DNA of 25,536 nucleotides from Saccoglossus kowalevskii (taxonomy: Eukaryota; Hemichordata; Enteropneusta; Harrimaniidae), in NCBI RefSeq assembly GCF_000003605.2, contig NW_003117953.1, forward strand, positions 7,144 through 32,679, read 5' to 3'. Below are positions 1 through 12,412 of this stretch, in pieces. Position 1 is the stretch's first letter, and every line of letters starts with the position of its first letter. The position numbers and the translations under genes were made by a program. The notes under the pieces are model-generated. The model was given only the letters and a program-made list of their open reading frames with translations. It was not told the origin of the DNA and searched no databases.

Positions 1-2483
1 ACTATGATGTTTATATATAACTCTTAGAAAAGTCAGCAAAGATGCCAGCTATAAAAGCAGTCTAAAATACATCAATGATTTTCCAATCAAATGCAATTTA
101 TCAATATTGGCTACTACATTTGATGTTAATAAATAAAACATTAATATATTATTATCATTATCAATATTATTACATAGAAATAGTTTATTGAATTTTACCA
201 TCATTGGTAACTGGTTTCCCTTGGTATGTAAATACACACATAACACATAGATAAACGTTCTATTCCATGCCAACAGTTGACACTTGCCATTTCAATAATC
301 ATTCTGTGCGCAGTGTCTGTGCAGGAAGAAGGTAATTTCTATATGACGCTAATGGCTACAAACTCAGAAATTGAATCGATAGAGAGGGTGTGAAAGTTGA
401 TAAAATGAATATAAATGATATATTTATACACCAACGCAGCGAGCATTTCTATCGAGAGGTCGAATTTCATGCAGGGTTCATTCAGATATGTCGATGTTTT
501 CTTGAAAAGGAGTCACTTTATTATCCAGCGGATTTGTACGCGTCTTGACAAATATACTTTCAAAATGTGAATTAATTGAAAATCCGCACTACATTAGCAG
601 TAACAGGGAAGTGAGTTTTCATTAACACAATTCCACAGATCAGAGGTACATGCACGACGATTCCTCCTACACAATAAACTACTCTCCTGGTAAAAAAAAG
701 TGGTATGAACAGGGGCGTGTAATACATATTATTTTTGAAGTAATACTGAAATGCACTGCTTGAGAAAGCGTAATCAATAAACGTATGAATGTGAGAATGG
801 CAGTCAACAAATTAGAATCATTTGCCTGAATCCCAGTGTTCCTTATGTTTTCATAGTGCTTTGATAGTGGCTTTGCGTAGTTTTTCTGAATTTCGATTGA
901 TGACGTTGAACAATATGAAGGTCATGGATAGAATATGAAGTGAACATAATTCGGGATATTTGCCTTAATTATGCGTGACGGGTTTCCTATTTTAATGCAT
1001 TTGATTTCATTCAATTATATGTCTTATTGGTTAGCACTTCATACGCTGTACTGACGTTGGCATGTTTCCTATTTCTGGCACTCAGAATTAGTGTCCAACG
1101 CTCTGCTTGTTGAATTAGAATGTGTTAATCAAACTAGGCAGGTCAGATTTATTAGTGCCCAGCAGGGTCGCTGGGAAAATAAATACATTGTATTAAATTC
1201 TTTACAAAACTTCTAATGTTCATTCATTTACATGAAGCTGAATGGTCAGCGGATGAATTAGAAAAATACACACTCTTACCCATGGTATCGTACCGAGAGG
1301 ACGTTTGAAACAAATGAACCATCTGAGTATGTCCATGATTGTACAATGTGGATTGGAATTACTTTGCTAAGTTTGTTGCTTTGAATTTTTAACTCTGGTC
1401 GTTTAGATGTTTTAATGAAATTGACTGACTCATCACAAACCTTTTATGCAAGTAACAATGCGTGGGTTGTCGTTATTTGCTAATCTAAAGTGTCAATCGT
1501 GTATCCATAGTTTACCAAAACAGAAACAAGTATAGCGTTTTAAATCGTAATTAAACGTAATAGCGTTAATAGGAATTTATTTTTAAAGCGAAAACTAGTG
1601 TCTTAATTGAGTATAAATATTTATGTCAAACAGCACGCCTCCATTGAGGAATAAAACGTGCAAAAACGGCGCATCTGGGAGTTCTTCAACCAAGGAATGT
1701 AATTTGTTTCTTGACACAATAATGAGAACACATGGAAGTAACTGAATACAGATAGGACTATAAGGACAAATGAAAGGTTACTATGTGTATGTGAATTTGA
1801 GGAAACGTTTTATTGGAACAGATATGCCGTATTTGATATTCAATTTATTCCATGAATAAGGTTCGGTATTACACACCCAAACAAAGAATATACGCGAAAT
1901 ACATGGTTGTGACCGTAAGGTGCGAGCAAATATTTGTCAGAATAATAAACCTTGCAACAATTCTAAACAAGTATATCTTTGAAACCAAAACAGTAATTTA
2001 CTTCTTAATGTTCTCGTAATAACACATATCCCATTGTAAAGAAAGACAAGAATTTATACAAGTCAGTTAAGCTGTGTGTCTTCTTTATGCATTTATGATT
2101 TACCAGTACTTAAATAAATGTCCATGGTGTCCTGTCATATTATGCAAAAGGTGTTTATGTGACAAGATCGCTACGATTCGTGTTTGTTTTGACAAATAAC
2201 TTTAGATTGTTGTCAGATCTCTTTTGAACAAAGGATTGTTGATTTTTTAAAAGGTTTGTTAATAACAAATTAAAAACAACAAAGATAATTGCAAAACCAT
2301 CTATTCCCCAACTACGTGTTAACCGATTATTTGCTGGTATCATTAAAATGCCTGTATAAAAGTCGTGTCTATCTCTGTATTCTTATAAATCAGGATGAGA
2401 ATTTTTGATATATGTGTTACTAAATGCATACAATTTTGCAATGCATTATATAATACAGTAAGCAATAATTCAACTTAAATCTA
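1..2483. other. non-coding stretch, nothing recognised
   Basis: AT-rich sequence with frequent stops in all frames. No open frame resembles a known protein and no paired splice sites around a coding-like block were seen on either strand. Probably intergenic, or intron of a gene outside the window. Confidence 0.5.
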
Positions 2484-2490
2484 ATTTAAA

Positions 2491-2578
2491 CCATCGTCCG
2501 ATTCGCACGGTTTCAAAACTGGTCATCCTGTCTTTATGAACTACGGCCGAATAAAAGAACCTTGGCTGGCGACGATGG
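2491..2578. mobile_element. 88-bp MITE (copy A) with target-site duplication
   Basis: The element begins CCATCGTCCG and ends CGACGATGG, so its ends form inverted repeats of about 8-10 bp. It is flanked on both sides by ATTTAAA (2484-2490 and 2579-2585), extendable to 8 bp if the boundary shifts one base. A 7-8-bp duplication would fit a hAT-like transposase, but nothing in 88 bp encodes one. Its reverse complement shares both ends and the GCCAAGGTTC...TTATTCGGCC block with the longer copy at 22690-22977, so it looks like an internally deleted family member. Confidence 0.6.
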
Positions 2579-2585
2579 ATTTAAA

Positions 2586-4299
2586 CTTTTTAGCCATTAT
2601 GATGGCCGACACATTCAGGCCAGCTGCTTTAAAGTTTGCAGTGAAAAGTATGGTAGTAAAAGTATGGTTGTCAATCACTTACCCGCTGTATAATACGTAA
2701 CACAGCATCATAATGTAATTCTGCACGGATGACAAAATCAGTTTTAAAGTTAATCATGTGATTGTTACGAACAAGAACGGAACACAGGGAAACACATGTG
2801 CACCCTTCAGACTGGACCTTATCTTTGAAACTTTGAATGCATATCTATAGTTCGCTGAACGGTTCATTTGATTTATTCGTGCTGTCGTTATTACATTATG
2901 GTGTTCTATTGGAAATAGTAATCATTTTATTTAACTTTAGTAGTTGAACAATTGCGATGTGACTTGCATTACCAAGTCGGTGTAAATACTTGCATTCATG
3001 CTGCTACTGAATTATGTTAAATCCAAACACGCTTATGCTGAGTTGCTAAGCCAATTGTTAATGTGACATCACGTGCGTTAAAATTCACTGTATGCTACAT
3101 TTGTCTCGTCCAAAGAACAAAGTTTATATATTAGATCGAAATCAAAGAAACATTCGCTTAATTTTTGTGTAATATTAGGAACTGTATACGAATGTGATAA
3201 ATACATATTTCTTACTTATGTAACGTCTCCTTGAGTCCGTGACTTGTTGTAACCCTGCCCCTCCCACGAGTCTTTTTTCTGGAATTCACTTGTTCGCGAT
3301 GACGTCATTCTTGTTCAAAATACAGAATATAAAAATATTATCTACAAATCAGGTGTGTCTAATGTGTATGCTTTGCATTCCACCAACGTTGACTTAACCG
3401 TATTGTCTGTCGTTGTAGTAAGGTAAAATAACCAAGCTGTAAATACGTTTGAAATAGAAATATATTGTATTCTTCGCGTGTTTGACTTTCCTGACAATTC
3501 TACATCAAATTTAGTTCTCGGGGAGAAAAATCCCTCAAAATTGACATTGCGACTGAGCATATCGATCGGTATCCAAATAGTGATAACTCATGTATGTATG
3601 TATTTTGTACATATGTTCAGCTGTATTTCGTACATATGTTCACGTTTCTGAAATATATCGCAAAGATAAGTTCATGTTTTTATTATACATTGGACTTTTA
3701 CACTTCACGTGTGAGTACAAAGAGTCGTGCATTCCGTAGATTATCTTACTATTATTTCATATCCATAGTTTCCTGACACGTGGTTTGCTGCGCTACAACT
3801 AGTCCACTAATCAGTCATTGTATTCCCCCTGAGCACACCTATATATATCTACTGTCAAATTATCCTTAAGCAATTATCAAGAATTGTATAAAAATTGTAA
3901 ACTTTGAATAAAACAATCTTTCGTAACTTATAATACATAAACTGTAATAAAACAGTGATTGATAATATATTTCCATTAAAATTAACTTTATCCAAATTAC
4001 TTTCTAATTTGTATATCGAGATACACTGCCAACAATACAATCACAACGGCTTTATCTTTTATTATTTCAATATTTGTTTAAGAATTTCTGAACACATATA
4101 ATGTTTACCAATATATCCCCACCATTTTAACGTTTAACAACCACAGTCGTCGATTTGAATCTAACTTTTGTATGTTAAATACGTGATAGTCCTAACGCGG
4201 ATTCGATGAATTTGCACGAGTCACGGTTCCTCTAGTTCAACCTCAAACGTATCAAAACTTGAGTGGTGCTCGAATTAACATGCCTGATGTATCTTTGTG
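2586..4299. other. non-coding stretch
   Basis: No supported gene. It holds one perfect TGACGTCA palindrome (3300-3307) and a short direct repeat of GTACATATGTTCA around 3607-3642. Open frames here are short and chance-like. Confidence 0.45.
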
Positions 4300-4460
4300 T
4301 TTAAGAAATCATTTCCTTCCTTCCGCAAGTCGCCTCCCACGCACGGTATGGGCAGTTGAAAAGCCGTGATCGTAGCCATGCTGTCAGAACTTCCAGGGGT
4401 CTGATCGAGCGAAACAGTCGATAGCTCTTCATCTTCTCGTGCAGAACATTATATTGGTAG
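4300..4460 (+). promoter_or_regulatory. candidate non-coding first exon ending at a consensus donor
   Basis: A patch less AT-rich than its surroundings ends in TTGGTAG followed by GTAAGTA, a full-consensus 5' splice donor with the cut after 4460. No coding frame is evident, so if real this would be a 5' UTR exon. The next good plus-strand acceptor found before a coding exon is at 12373 in front of the peptide gene, which would need an intron of about 7.9 kb. The link is inference, and lone consensus donors also occur by chance. Confidence 0.15.
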
Positions 4461-7189
4461 GTAAGTACCGTGTTGTTTTACGTACGTGTCCTTTACCAAT
4501 CAGACTACGCACATAAGATGTTATAGACAGCAATCTACTCATTCATAAAGAATTATATGACTACACCCTGTGTTTCAGAATAGGTATTGAACATTCAGAT
4601 GTTCATAGAATCAGTCAGTCATACAGTCAATTTATCTGGATTCTGATTTGTATTCACGCAATAGCGTCAGTAGTGTCAGCCTGCACAGTAACAATGTATC
4701 ACTGAATCCCATATTATCAAACCCCGCAATGATAATTTTCTGGTCTTTTCGCGTGTTTTGCGTTCGTGGAAAAAGAATCACCTTTTAATCACGATTTAAT
4801 GACAAAGTGATGTTTTACAGATTTACCTCGTTTGATCTTTAAGTGCGCTTCAATTGCTCTTGAATAATTAAGTCATTGCATTGTATTCAATCCAATTCTA
4901 TTCGTCTCGTATTTCCTGAACTCTACGGCGCGGCAGAAAGTAAATTTTTTACCTCTAGGTACATTTAATTTCCCAATGAGAGAGAAATGCATTTAAGTAT
5001 CGCCGCGTGTTACATAAATTGTAATCTTGTATTTAGAAAAGAACGAATGAATATTTGTTGTAACTTTGTTTTCTCAGCATCCCATGTTTAGGTTTTTAGG
5101 TAGAGCGCGTTCATGTTCGTCTTATTCATAAATAGATTTATACGATGTTGTAAGTTACGTAATAACATCGTCTTGCATGCGAAGTGCAACGTGAAAGGCA
5201 ACGAAACATCATTCAAATCGAAACTAATAAATTGTAAACGAATGCATTTAATGTTATGACATTCTTTATTGATCGATGTATCAGTAAAAATCAGTGTATA
5301 GTTAGCTAGTTACAGTTTGAATACACGTTCTGTGGTACCGCATACAGAAACTTTTTGAAACTGTTATTAAATAATGTTACAAAAAAGATACAAATCATTC
5401 TGTTCTTATATAACATGGTTGATTATCGCTGTGCTACCTTCTGAAAATACTTCAACTGCAGGACATCTTATTTCGTTACTTTTAAAGTTCACTAGTATTC
5501 TGAATGAAAAATAATATTAATGTCACTGGTCATGCTGTGAGATTATTCATTGATTGAGTACATTGCCATGACGTCATACTTCGTTTACATTACACAAACT
5601 TGTGTTTTCAGTGCTTTAATATGGTACACATAGAAAGGCATAATACTGCGATCAAGCAGAGAGTCCATGTATGGAATATGCACTACTAAATGTAATGACG
5701 CCCACATCACGGATGCCAATTACCCGTTCAATTAAGTGAAACGCAGATTAACGAGTTACTGATGAGTAAAATTGTCATTGACAAAATGTCAAACCACTTT
5801 AAATGGCTACCTTGAGGCAGAGTGGCACTCAAGAGGACGGTCACCTTGTCTTCAATATCGTTTGGCTGAAATCTGAAGGCATTGTATGTACCATGCAATT
5901 AGTCAAACCCCCAATCACTGGAGATTATCAATCGACTGCACGACGCAAGACAGCGATATTCGTCTTCTCGGGTGTAAAGCGTGTATCGCATTTCCCTTGT
6001 ATGACAATGTGTTTGAACTAGTCGAAAAAATGTAACTGACATACGACGTATTAGCGAAAGAAAATAACGTTGGACAGTGTTTTGTTCAGTTCTGAGAAAG
6101 TTAATATCAAATGTAAATTTCAACAGTTCTACAGTTTACACACGTACTATGTAGATAATTACACCACACTCTCACCCATTCCCAATTGTGACAGTACTCG
6201 TTAATAATGATAGATAAAATTGTGTATTATGTATAATTAATTGTCAGGGTTACATTATTTAACTGAAGCTTAAACTGTTATATTGCATGCACTTCTACAT
6301 TAAAATATTTGATTTCACTAGTCATTGCCTTAAATGGAAACAAATTATTTAGACTGTTTGTAATTATTTCCTTAACGCTATTTCTCAGGGTTACCCTAAA
6401 AAGGGGCTATAAGGTGTTTGGTTGCCATGACGATAACGACCTCCGAATGTTGCCGAGATAATATAACCACAGGATGGTATCGTCTTGTCTAATATATAGT
6501 TAACGTCATGGCTAGTTGTCAATTACATGTTCAAGTTTAGCTGACTGTGGACTTTACGATACTAAACGAGTTTTTTGATAAAAGGTTACTACTTCGTGGG
6601 TTTTTATAAAAATGTTCAATTTAGGCAATTTACTGTATCCTGTGGACCAAAATGATATTAACTGCCATTCTCTGTTATTATACATGCCCTTGGAGTTTAC
6701 TATTTGATATTGAAGACGAATAACGTTTTGTAATAATTTTTCTTTCTTTGAAACTTTTAGAAGCAATTACATCTAAAAGTATTGTTATAACCCACCATTG
6801 TTTTAAAATTGTGTTAACTTAATAATATCTGAGAATACCACCTTATTCACAAATTTGCCTGCTTTTGTCTACCACGCTTCAAAACTGAGAAGAGAATTAA
6901 AGAATGATTCACTTTGACCATTGATATATTCTGTATTTTGGGCCACGAGCCATATATTACAATAAAATTCATATACATTCGAAACAAAGTCGTTGAGAAC
7001 CGAAATAAACACAGTTTATGTCTTAAATGAAAATGAAATTATGCTGGATATTCTACTAGATAAAACTGAGATATAATCTGGCAATTATTTGTATCATTCC
7101 GATTCCAGAATCAATTCGATATTGTATTTATATGACTTGTCTAGTCATGTACATTTATCTTGGTCTAATTATAATCTCATGTTTTAATT
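4461..7189. other. non-coding stretch
   Basis: AT-rich sequence without a supported gene. It contains a perfect TGACGTCA at 5569-5576. The open frame at 5803-6021 matches nothing recognised and has no splice context. Confidence 0.45.
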
Positions 7190-7693
7190 GTCACTTGCTC
7201 ATAATTACTACGTCACTTGCATATCATTATTACACCACTTGCATATCATTACACGTCACTTGCATATCACTACACGTCACTTGCCTATCATTACTACGTC
7301 AATTGCCTATAATTATTACGTCACTTGCATATCATTACTACGTCACTTGCATATCATTACTATTTAACTTGCCTATCATTACTACGTCACTTGCCTATCA
7401 TTACTACGTCACTTGCATATCATTACTACGTCACTTGCATATCATTACTATTTAACTTGCCTATCATTACTACGTCACTTGCCTATCATTACTACGTCAC
7501 TTGCACATCATTACTACGTCACTTACATATCATTACTACGTCATTTGCGTATCATTACTACGTCACTTGCATATCATTACTACGTCACTCGCTTATCATT
7601 ACTACGTCACTTGTATATCATTACTACGTCACTAGCATATCATTACTACGTCACTTGCATATCATTACTACTTCACTAGCATATCATTACTAC
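7190..7693 (+). repeat. 22-bp minisatellite, about 23 units
   Basis: Tandem units around TCATTACTACGTCACTTGC plus ATA run for about 504 bp. About 18 units keep ACGTCA, the half-site of a cAMP-response element. Variants include a TATTTAACTT unit at 7361 and again at 7449, exactly 88 bp (four units) apart, which points to later expansion of a four-unit block. Because 22 is not a multiple of three and the unit lacks stops on this strand, all three plus frames stay open through much of the array. The resulting Tyr/Leu/Ser/Thr-rich open frames are by-products and are not annotated as genes. Confidence 0.93.
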
Positions 7694-10333
7694 AACGCTA
7701 TTGTTTTCTCACATCACCCCGAATACGGCAATTGGGAGTTGACATCAAAATTAGGTTCATGACCAACAGCCCGAGGGCAGACAACAAATCGTGATATTGC
7801 ACGAATGACCATGTGTTATTTATTTTATCACATCAAGCAGACATCCACCATGCACAATTACATCACTCACACCCGTTCTCCCACAAACTAATAACACTTA
7901 TATTTGAAGTATGCAATATTTTATTTTATGTATTTTAACAAGTTTCATATTACTCATTAGCATACATACATTGTTTTCTGAAAAAATGCGAAATACACAA
8001 ATGCTATTTTCAACTACGGATATACTTTTTTTAATAACAGTGTTTCCACAGTGTGAACCAATCAATTTGTCGAGTATAACATTTTTGAAATTAATTGAGA
8101 AATACTCAAACGCAAGTTATTTTACCACTCGCCCAAATACAAATGTCAGAGTGCCGTAGAAGTGGTTAAAATTACTTTCTCACGAACGTACTACACCTTG
8201 TATTTACAAGTCACACAGCTTAGAGCGTTTTCGGTTAACATCGGCGTGGAACATGAACGCGTAGAACTCCTCACATCGTAGAACGCGCCGCAGTGATCCC
8301 GGCTGCGACGTTTCAGTGGCGGCTTTGCCATACATTTTTGCTTCATATAAAAAAATATCCTTAGTATCTTACTTAATATCCATTCTGGTACGTTCGCTGT
8401 CTATTTCGGATGGCTAAATATCCTTCAAACCTTGAAAGCAACCCCATAGCAACAACGGCCGGGGCAGCACCAGTGCAGCGAACGACAATTTGTTATGCGC
8501 AGTAGTTTCAGTGACGTCATCCATGAGATATACCCACGTAATATCAACTTGCCGGGTAATATACAAGGTAATATTCATTTTTATCCAATGTCATGTGACC
8601 AAGTTTCGACCAATCATAGCAGGCGTAACAGCAGTGAGATGTGATAAACAAAATAATAGCGTGAGAGATAACTTCGAGAAAAAATCAAATTTAAACTCCA
8701 GATGAGTTGATATTCTGGAATCTTAAACACGACGATGTATAATTCCATTCAGTGTAATCAATAAATTCTTCATCTAGTTGCAGGAATTATACACAGAAAT
8801 ATTGCCCTAACCGACCTAAAAACTATAAATACAGAAAATAATTTGCATTATAACATGTATAGAGAAGTGTAAGAGGAGTATAAAGATAACATAACGAGAG
8901 GTGTTCAAACAGAAAAGTTAAAATCATATTTAACAATTTATTTTTTAAATTTTATATATTTAAACTAATGTTAAACAAATCCTGATTTTCATTTTGTCAA
9001 ATCAACCATGGTTACAAACTCTAAACTCAGTCTCTGAAATCATGCTTGGTATATACGTGTGTTGCCTAAACCACGCATAATTCTGGCAGGTCTATGTATT
9101 TAGAGTGATTCAAATACTTTCAACGAGCATACACTCTAAGTAGCATGTGATGAAAAAATACCAACCTGTTTTGTCAAAGTAAAAATAAAAGCACGGAGAA
9201 CAATGTTTTTGACCTTATCACATGACTTATAAAAATACATTCCTATAAAAGTAAAATGTTATTAAATGTTTTCTATCCCATAACTGATACTAAACCATTG
9301 CTTACATTTTATATTACAGTATTCTACGTTAGCTTGTTATGTTTCAAACAATCCTTTTCATAGATCTTATTTTGCAATTATCTCCAGGCGGTACTAAATG
9401 TAGTTAATGGAGTATTAACATAATTGGATTCTAATATGCTTTCTCGTTATACAGCATACAGTGCTTTGAATTAACTTGACCTGGAGTTTTGCTTCTCCCC
9501 GTGTAGCGACTCTAATGTCAACTTATTCAGCATTAATATCGTCAATACTCCAATCTGGTTTTCATAATGAACGATTTGTAACATACTATGGACATTTCCA
9601 TGCCAAAATATAAAAACAAATATAGGAATTTTCAAAATACTAATCCAGTTTCTATTTTCATGGTTACCATATCGAAATAGATTGACGTGACGTTGCTTGC
9701 CAGTCTAGCTGCGTACTGGCATTTCCTACAGAAAATATTACTGGCTCAAAATATCATTTGCAAAGTTTTGATTTTCGTTTCCACTTATAGTCCATTATAT
9801 ATTGATATGGATAACGAAATAACTGATAATATTAAGACATCCTTGTCGGATAGTATTATGTAGAATCTCCAAATGGTAACGAAAGACATCGCTAGATTAT
9901 CACTTTCTGACCTAAGTTTAATTCATTTTTCCCTTGCATATACCAGTAGTAAAAATATAAAAAAAATCTTAAATACAACAATTTATAAATTATTGTACAT
10001 TTTAAAAACAAAAACAGTATTTTTTAATTCAGCAATGTTTATAGGAAAAAAAATAACGTCTGTCCACTGATGTACATCTCGCAATGACTAGTGAAATACG
10101 TTTCAACTTCAAATTGTAATGCATACTTACTGCACAATCTATAGCATAACCTATCAGCGCTATCTATACCATTAGAAACAGTTATCGTGTTCACCATTGG
10201 ACTGAATATTCTATATATTTATCTTCAAATACTTGCCTGCTACACAACAAATCATTGACAAAAAATAAACGTAACATTACTGTTCCCAGCGTTCCCAGCG
10301 GTATTGTTTACGTAAATGTTGACACACTTGAAG
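7694..10333. other. non-coding stretch with a GC-richer patch at 8220-8650
   Basis: No gene was recognised. The patch at 8220-8650 is more GC-rich than its flanks and holds a perfect TGACGTCA (8512-8519), CCAAT motifs on the plus strand near 8586 and 8610, and a run of GGCCGGGG. It could be a promoter or enhancer, but no transcript can be tied to it. The 82-codon frame at 7911-8159 looks like AT-rich chance sequence. Confidence 0.35.
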
Positions 10334-10690
10334 NNNNNNNNNNNNNNNNNNNNNNNNNNNNNNNNNNNNNNNNNNNNNNNNNNNNNNNNNNNNNNNNNNN
10401 NNNNNNNNNNNNNNNNNNNNNNNNNNNNNNNNNNNNNNNNNNNNNNNNNNNNNNNNNNNNNNNNNNNNNNNNNNNNNNNNNNNNNNNNNNNNNNNNNNNN
10501 NNNNNNNNNNNNNNNNNNNNNNNNNNNNNNNNNNNNNNNNNNNNNNNNNNNNNNNNNNNNNNNNNNNNNNNNNNNNNNNNNNNNNNNNNNNNNNNNNNNN
10601 NNNNNNNNNNNNNNNNNNNNNNNNNNNNNNNNNNNNNNNNNNNNNNNNNNNNNNNNNNNNNNNNNNNNNNNNNNNNNNNNNNNNNNNNNN
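10334..10690. other. assembly gap (357 Ns)
   Basis: A continuous run of N. Open frames that appear to span it are artefacts. The right edge (10691-10740) is A-rich low-complexity sequence, which may be why assembly failed. Confidence 0.99.
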
Positions 10691-11894
10691 AATGTACTAC
10701 AAAAAAAAATAAAAAAAACACAAAAAAACATACACACTCAAAAATGTACTTGTTTCAAATGCCCTGCATCCTTTCACGGATGTACACAACTAATTTCAAG
10801 GAAAATTCTATTGTCTACGGTTATGCCGAAACCTATATATAATGTACTGGGAGTAATATTCAACAAAACAGTAATTGATTCGTTTATATGATTCTATATG
10901 TTAAGTGCCTGTACAATTCACTTTGGATAAAAGATTGTGCAAATTAACCACTTTTCACTTGAGCACGGGTTTCCAAACTTTGAATAGTTCCTATGAATTT
11001 GTTGCATATTGTGTGTGACCTGTTTATCCACAAAAAAAAAAAAAACGCCTGGAAATATTGGCTGTGTAATTTATTACTGGGTAATACGTTCGCCACATGG
11101 TGGTCATAAAAAGGTCATAAACTCAGGGAGCTATTTCAGATTTTTAAATAGGTTTTTATTATGGTCTATTTGTCATATAGAAATTATGAAGAGTGTGCTG
11201 CAAACACTACATATAGATACATGTATAATAAACCATACACGTACTCGCTTGAGAACCTGCATATATATTTTAAAATATGGAAATCTGTGTCACAATTCAT
11301 TTACATCATCAAGATATTCAAAATAAACAACAGACTATGATGGTTCGTAGCTCTGTTAAGTGTCTCTCATTGAGATGCTATAAAATATGCCATAACCAAA
11401 CAACGCACGAACGCTTTATGCGATTCTGACTTCGAATGCCTTTGTAGCGTTGTACTCTGAAAACACAATGATTCTGCAACACTGCCTTTGGACAAAACCA
11501 ATGGAATCGTTTCATAGTTACTATACGAATAATGGAAATGAGTTATATATACATAATTTTTCATCATTTTCTGTATTCCATATCCTATGCAAAATGCCTT
11601 GTTAAATGTCAAAGTAGTTATCGCTGATAGTCATTCGCGTTCGTCATTATCCTCTGTGAGGGATGATTTTTTTATTCTTAAACATACAACTGAATGCGTA
11701 GTTACACGGTCCGTGTTTTTGCATTGTAGTTTGTGGAATGGATGATGTAGTATCACAACCACAACACAAACTATTAATCATGTGTAAACATAAATATCGG
11801 TAACTGTTTTGACCCGTGAACCATCATTTCAGTCTAATGAAAAATGTACAACAACAAAATCACGAACATTTCGTAAAACATTAATGATAACTAT
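10691..11894. other. non-coding stretch
   Basis: Begins with A-rich low-complexity sequence and contains a poly-A run of about 15 bases at 11032-11045. No open frame with recognisable protein features or splice-site context. Confidence 0.45.
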
Positions 11895-12310
11895 TTTATC
11901 ACGTGGAAATAATAACACCCGGTTATACATCACAAATAAATAATAACACCTTGTCATATATAACGACAACTTATATAACAATTGTACCAATATGTTAAAT
12001 CCAAACAATTATGAATATTACAACCCAGATTTAATGGAAATAATGACACCCTATAATACATCACGTGATATGAATAACCCATATAATATATCGCACGGGA
12101 ACAATACTAGCCTATAATAATATATCTTACGCAAAGATTAACAATCTATTAAAGATACCATTGAACAAATTATACACAATATCACATCGCATACGGCACA
12201 GTTAATCTTCAAATGATTATACATCTAATCATATATTACATGGAAAAATTGTCAATCTAACATCCCCTAAGAATATATTACATGGAAATACCACACCCTG
12301 CCGATAAGAA
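11895..12310 (+). repeat. degenerate AT-rich tandem repeat, unit about 30-36 bp
   Basis: Loose repeats of a motif like CATCACGTGGAAATAATAAC followed by ACCCTATAATA recur around 11900, 11932, 12030, 12061, 12090 and, more decayed, 12235-12300. Spacing is irregular and copies differ at many bases, so this is an old array or a stretch of related short motifs. It ends just before the splice acceptor of the peptide gene. Confidence 0.4.
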
Positions 12311-12355
12311 TGGAAATGGAATTCTTGAAATCCAGACCATCTATAACACAAATAT

Positions 12356-12373
12356 ACTCTGTTTCTGTTTCAG
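12356..12373 (+). promoter_or_regulatory. 3' splice acceptor before the peptide exon
   Basis: The tract CTCTGTTTCTGTTTCAG ends at 12373, a strong pyrimidine tract with CAG. The exon would start ACAATTATC at 12374, leaving 39 bases of 5' UTR before the ATG. This implies at least one upstream non-coding exon. Confidence 0.6.
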
Positions 12374-12412
12374 ACAATTATCAAACAGTAGCGAAATTCG
12401 AGCTTGACAGAA

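Noticed and set aside
5803-6123. Overlapping plus and minus frames of 72 and 74 codons
   Set aside because: Mutually overlapping, unrecognised, and no paired splice signals. Chance open frames in a stretch of slightly higher GC.
7132-7762. Three overlapping Tyr/Leu/Ser/Thr-rich open frames of 88-145 codons
   Set aside because: By-products of the stop-free 22-bp minisatellite. The same 22-residue period appears in all three frames, with no coding bias or gene context.
7911-8159. 82-codon ATG frame with a hydrophobic N-terminus resembling a signal peptide
   Set aside because: Hydrophobicity follows from AT-rich codons (Phe, Ile, Leu). No cleavage site, cysteine pattern or splice context supports a gene.
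10252-10891. Several long open frames on both strands spanning the centre of the window
   Set aside because: They are open only because they run through 357 Ns. The real flanking sequence encodes just a few residues each and shows no protein features.
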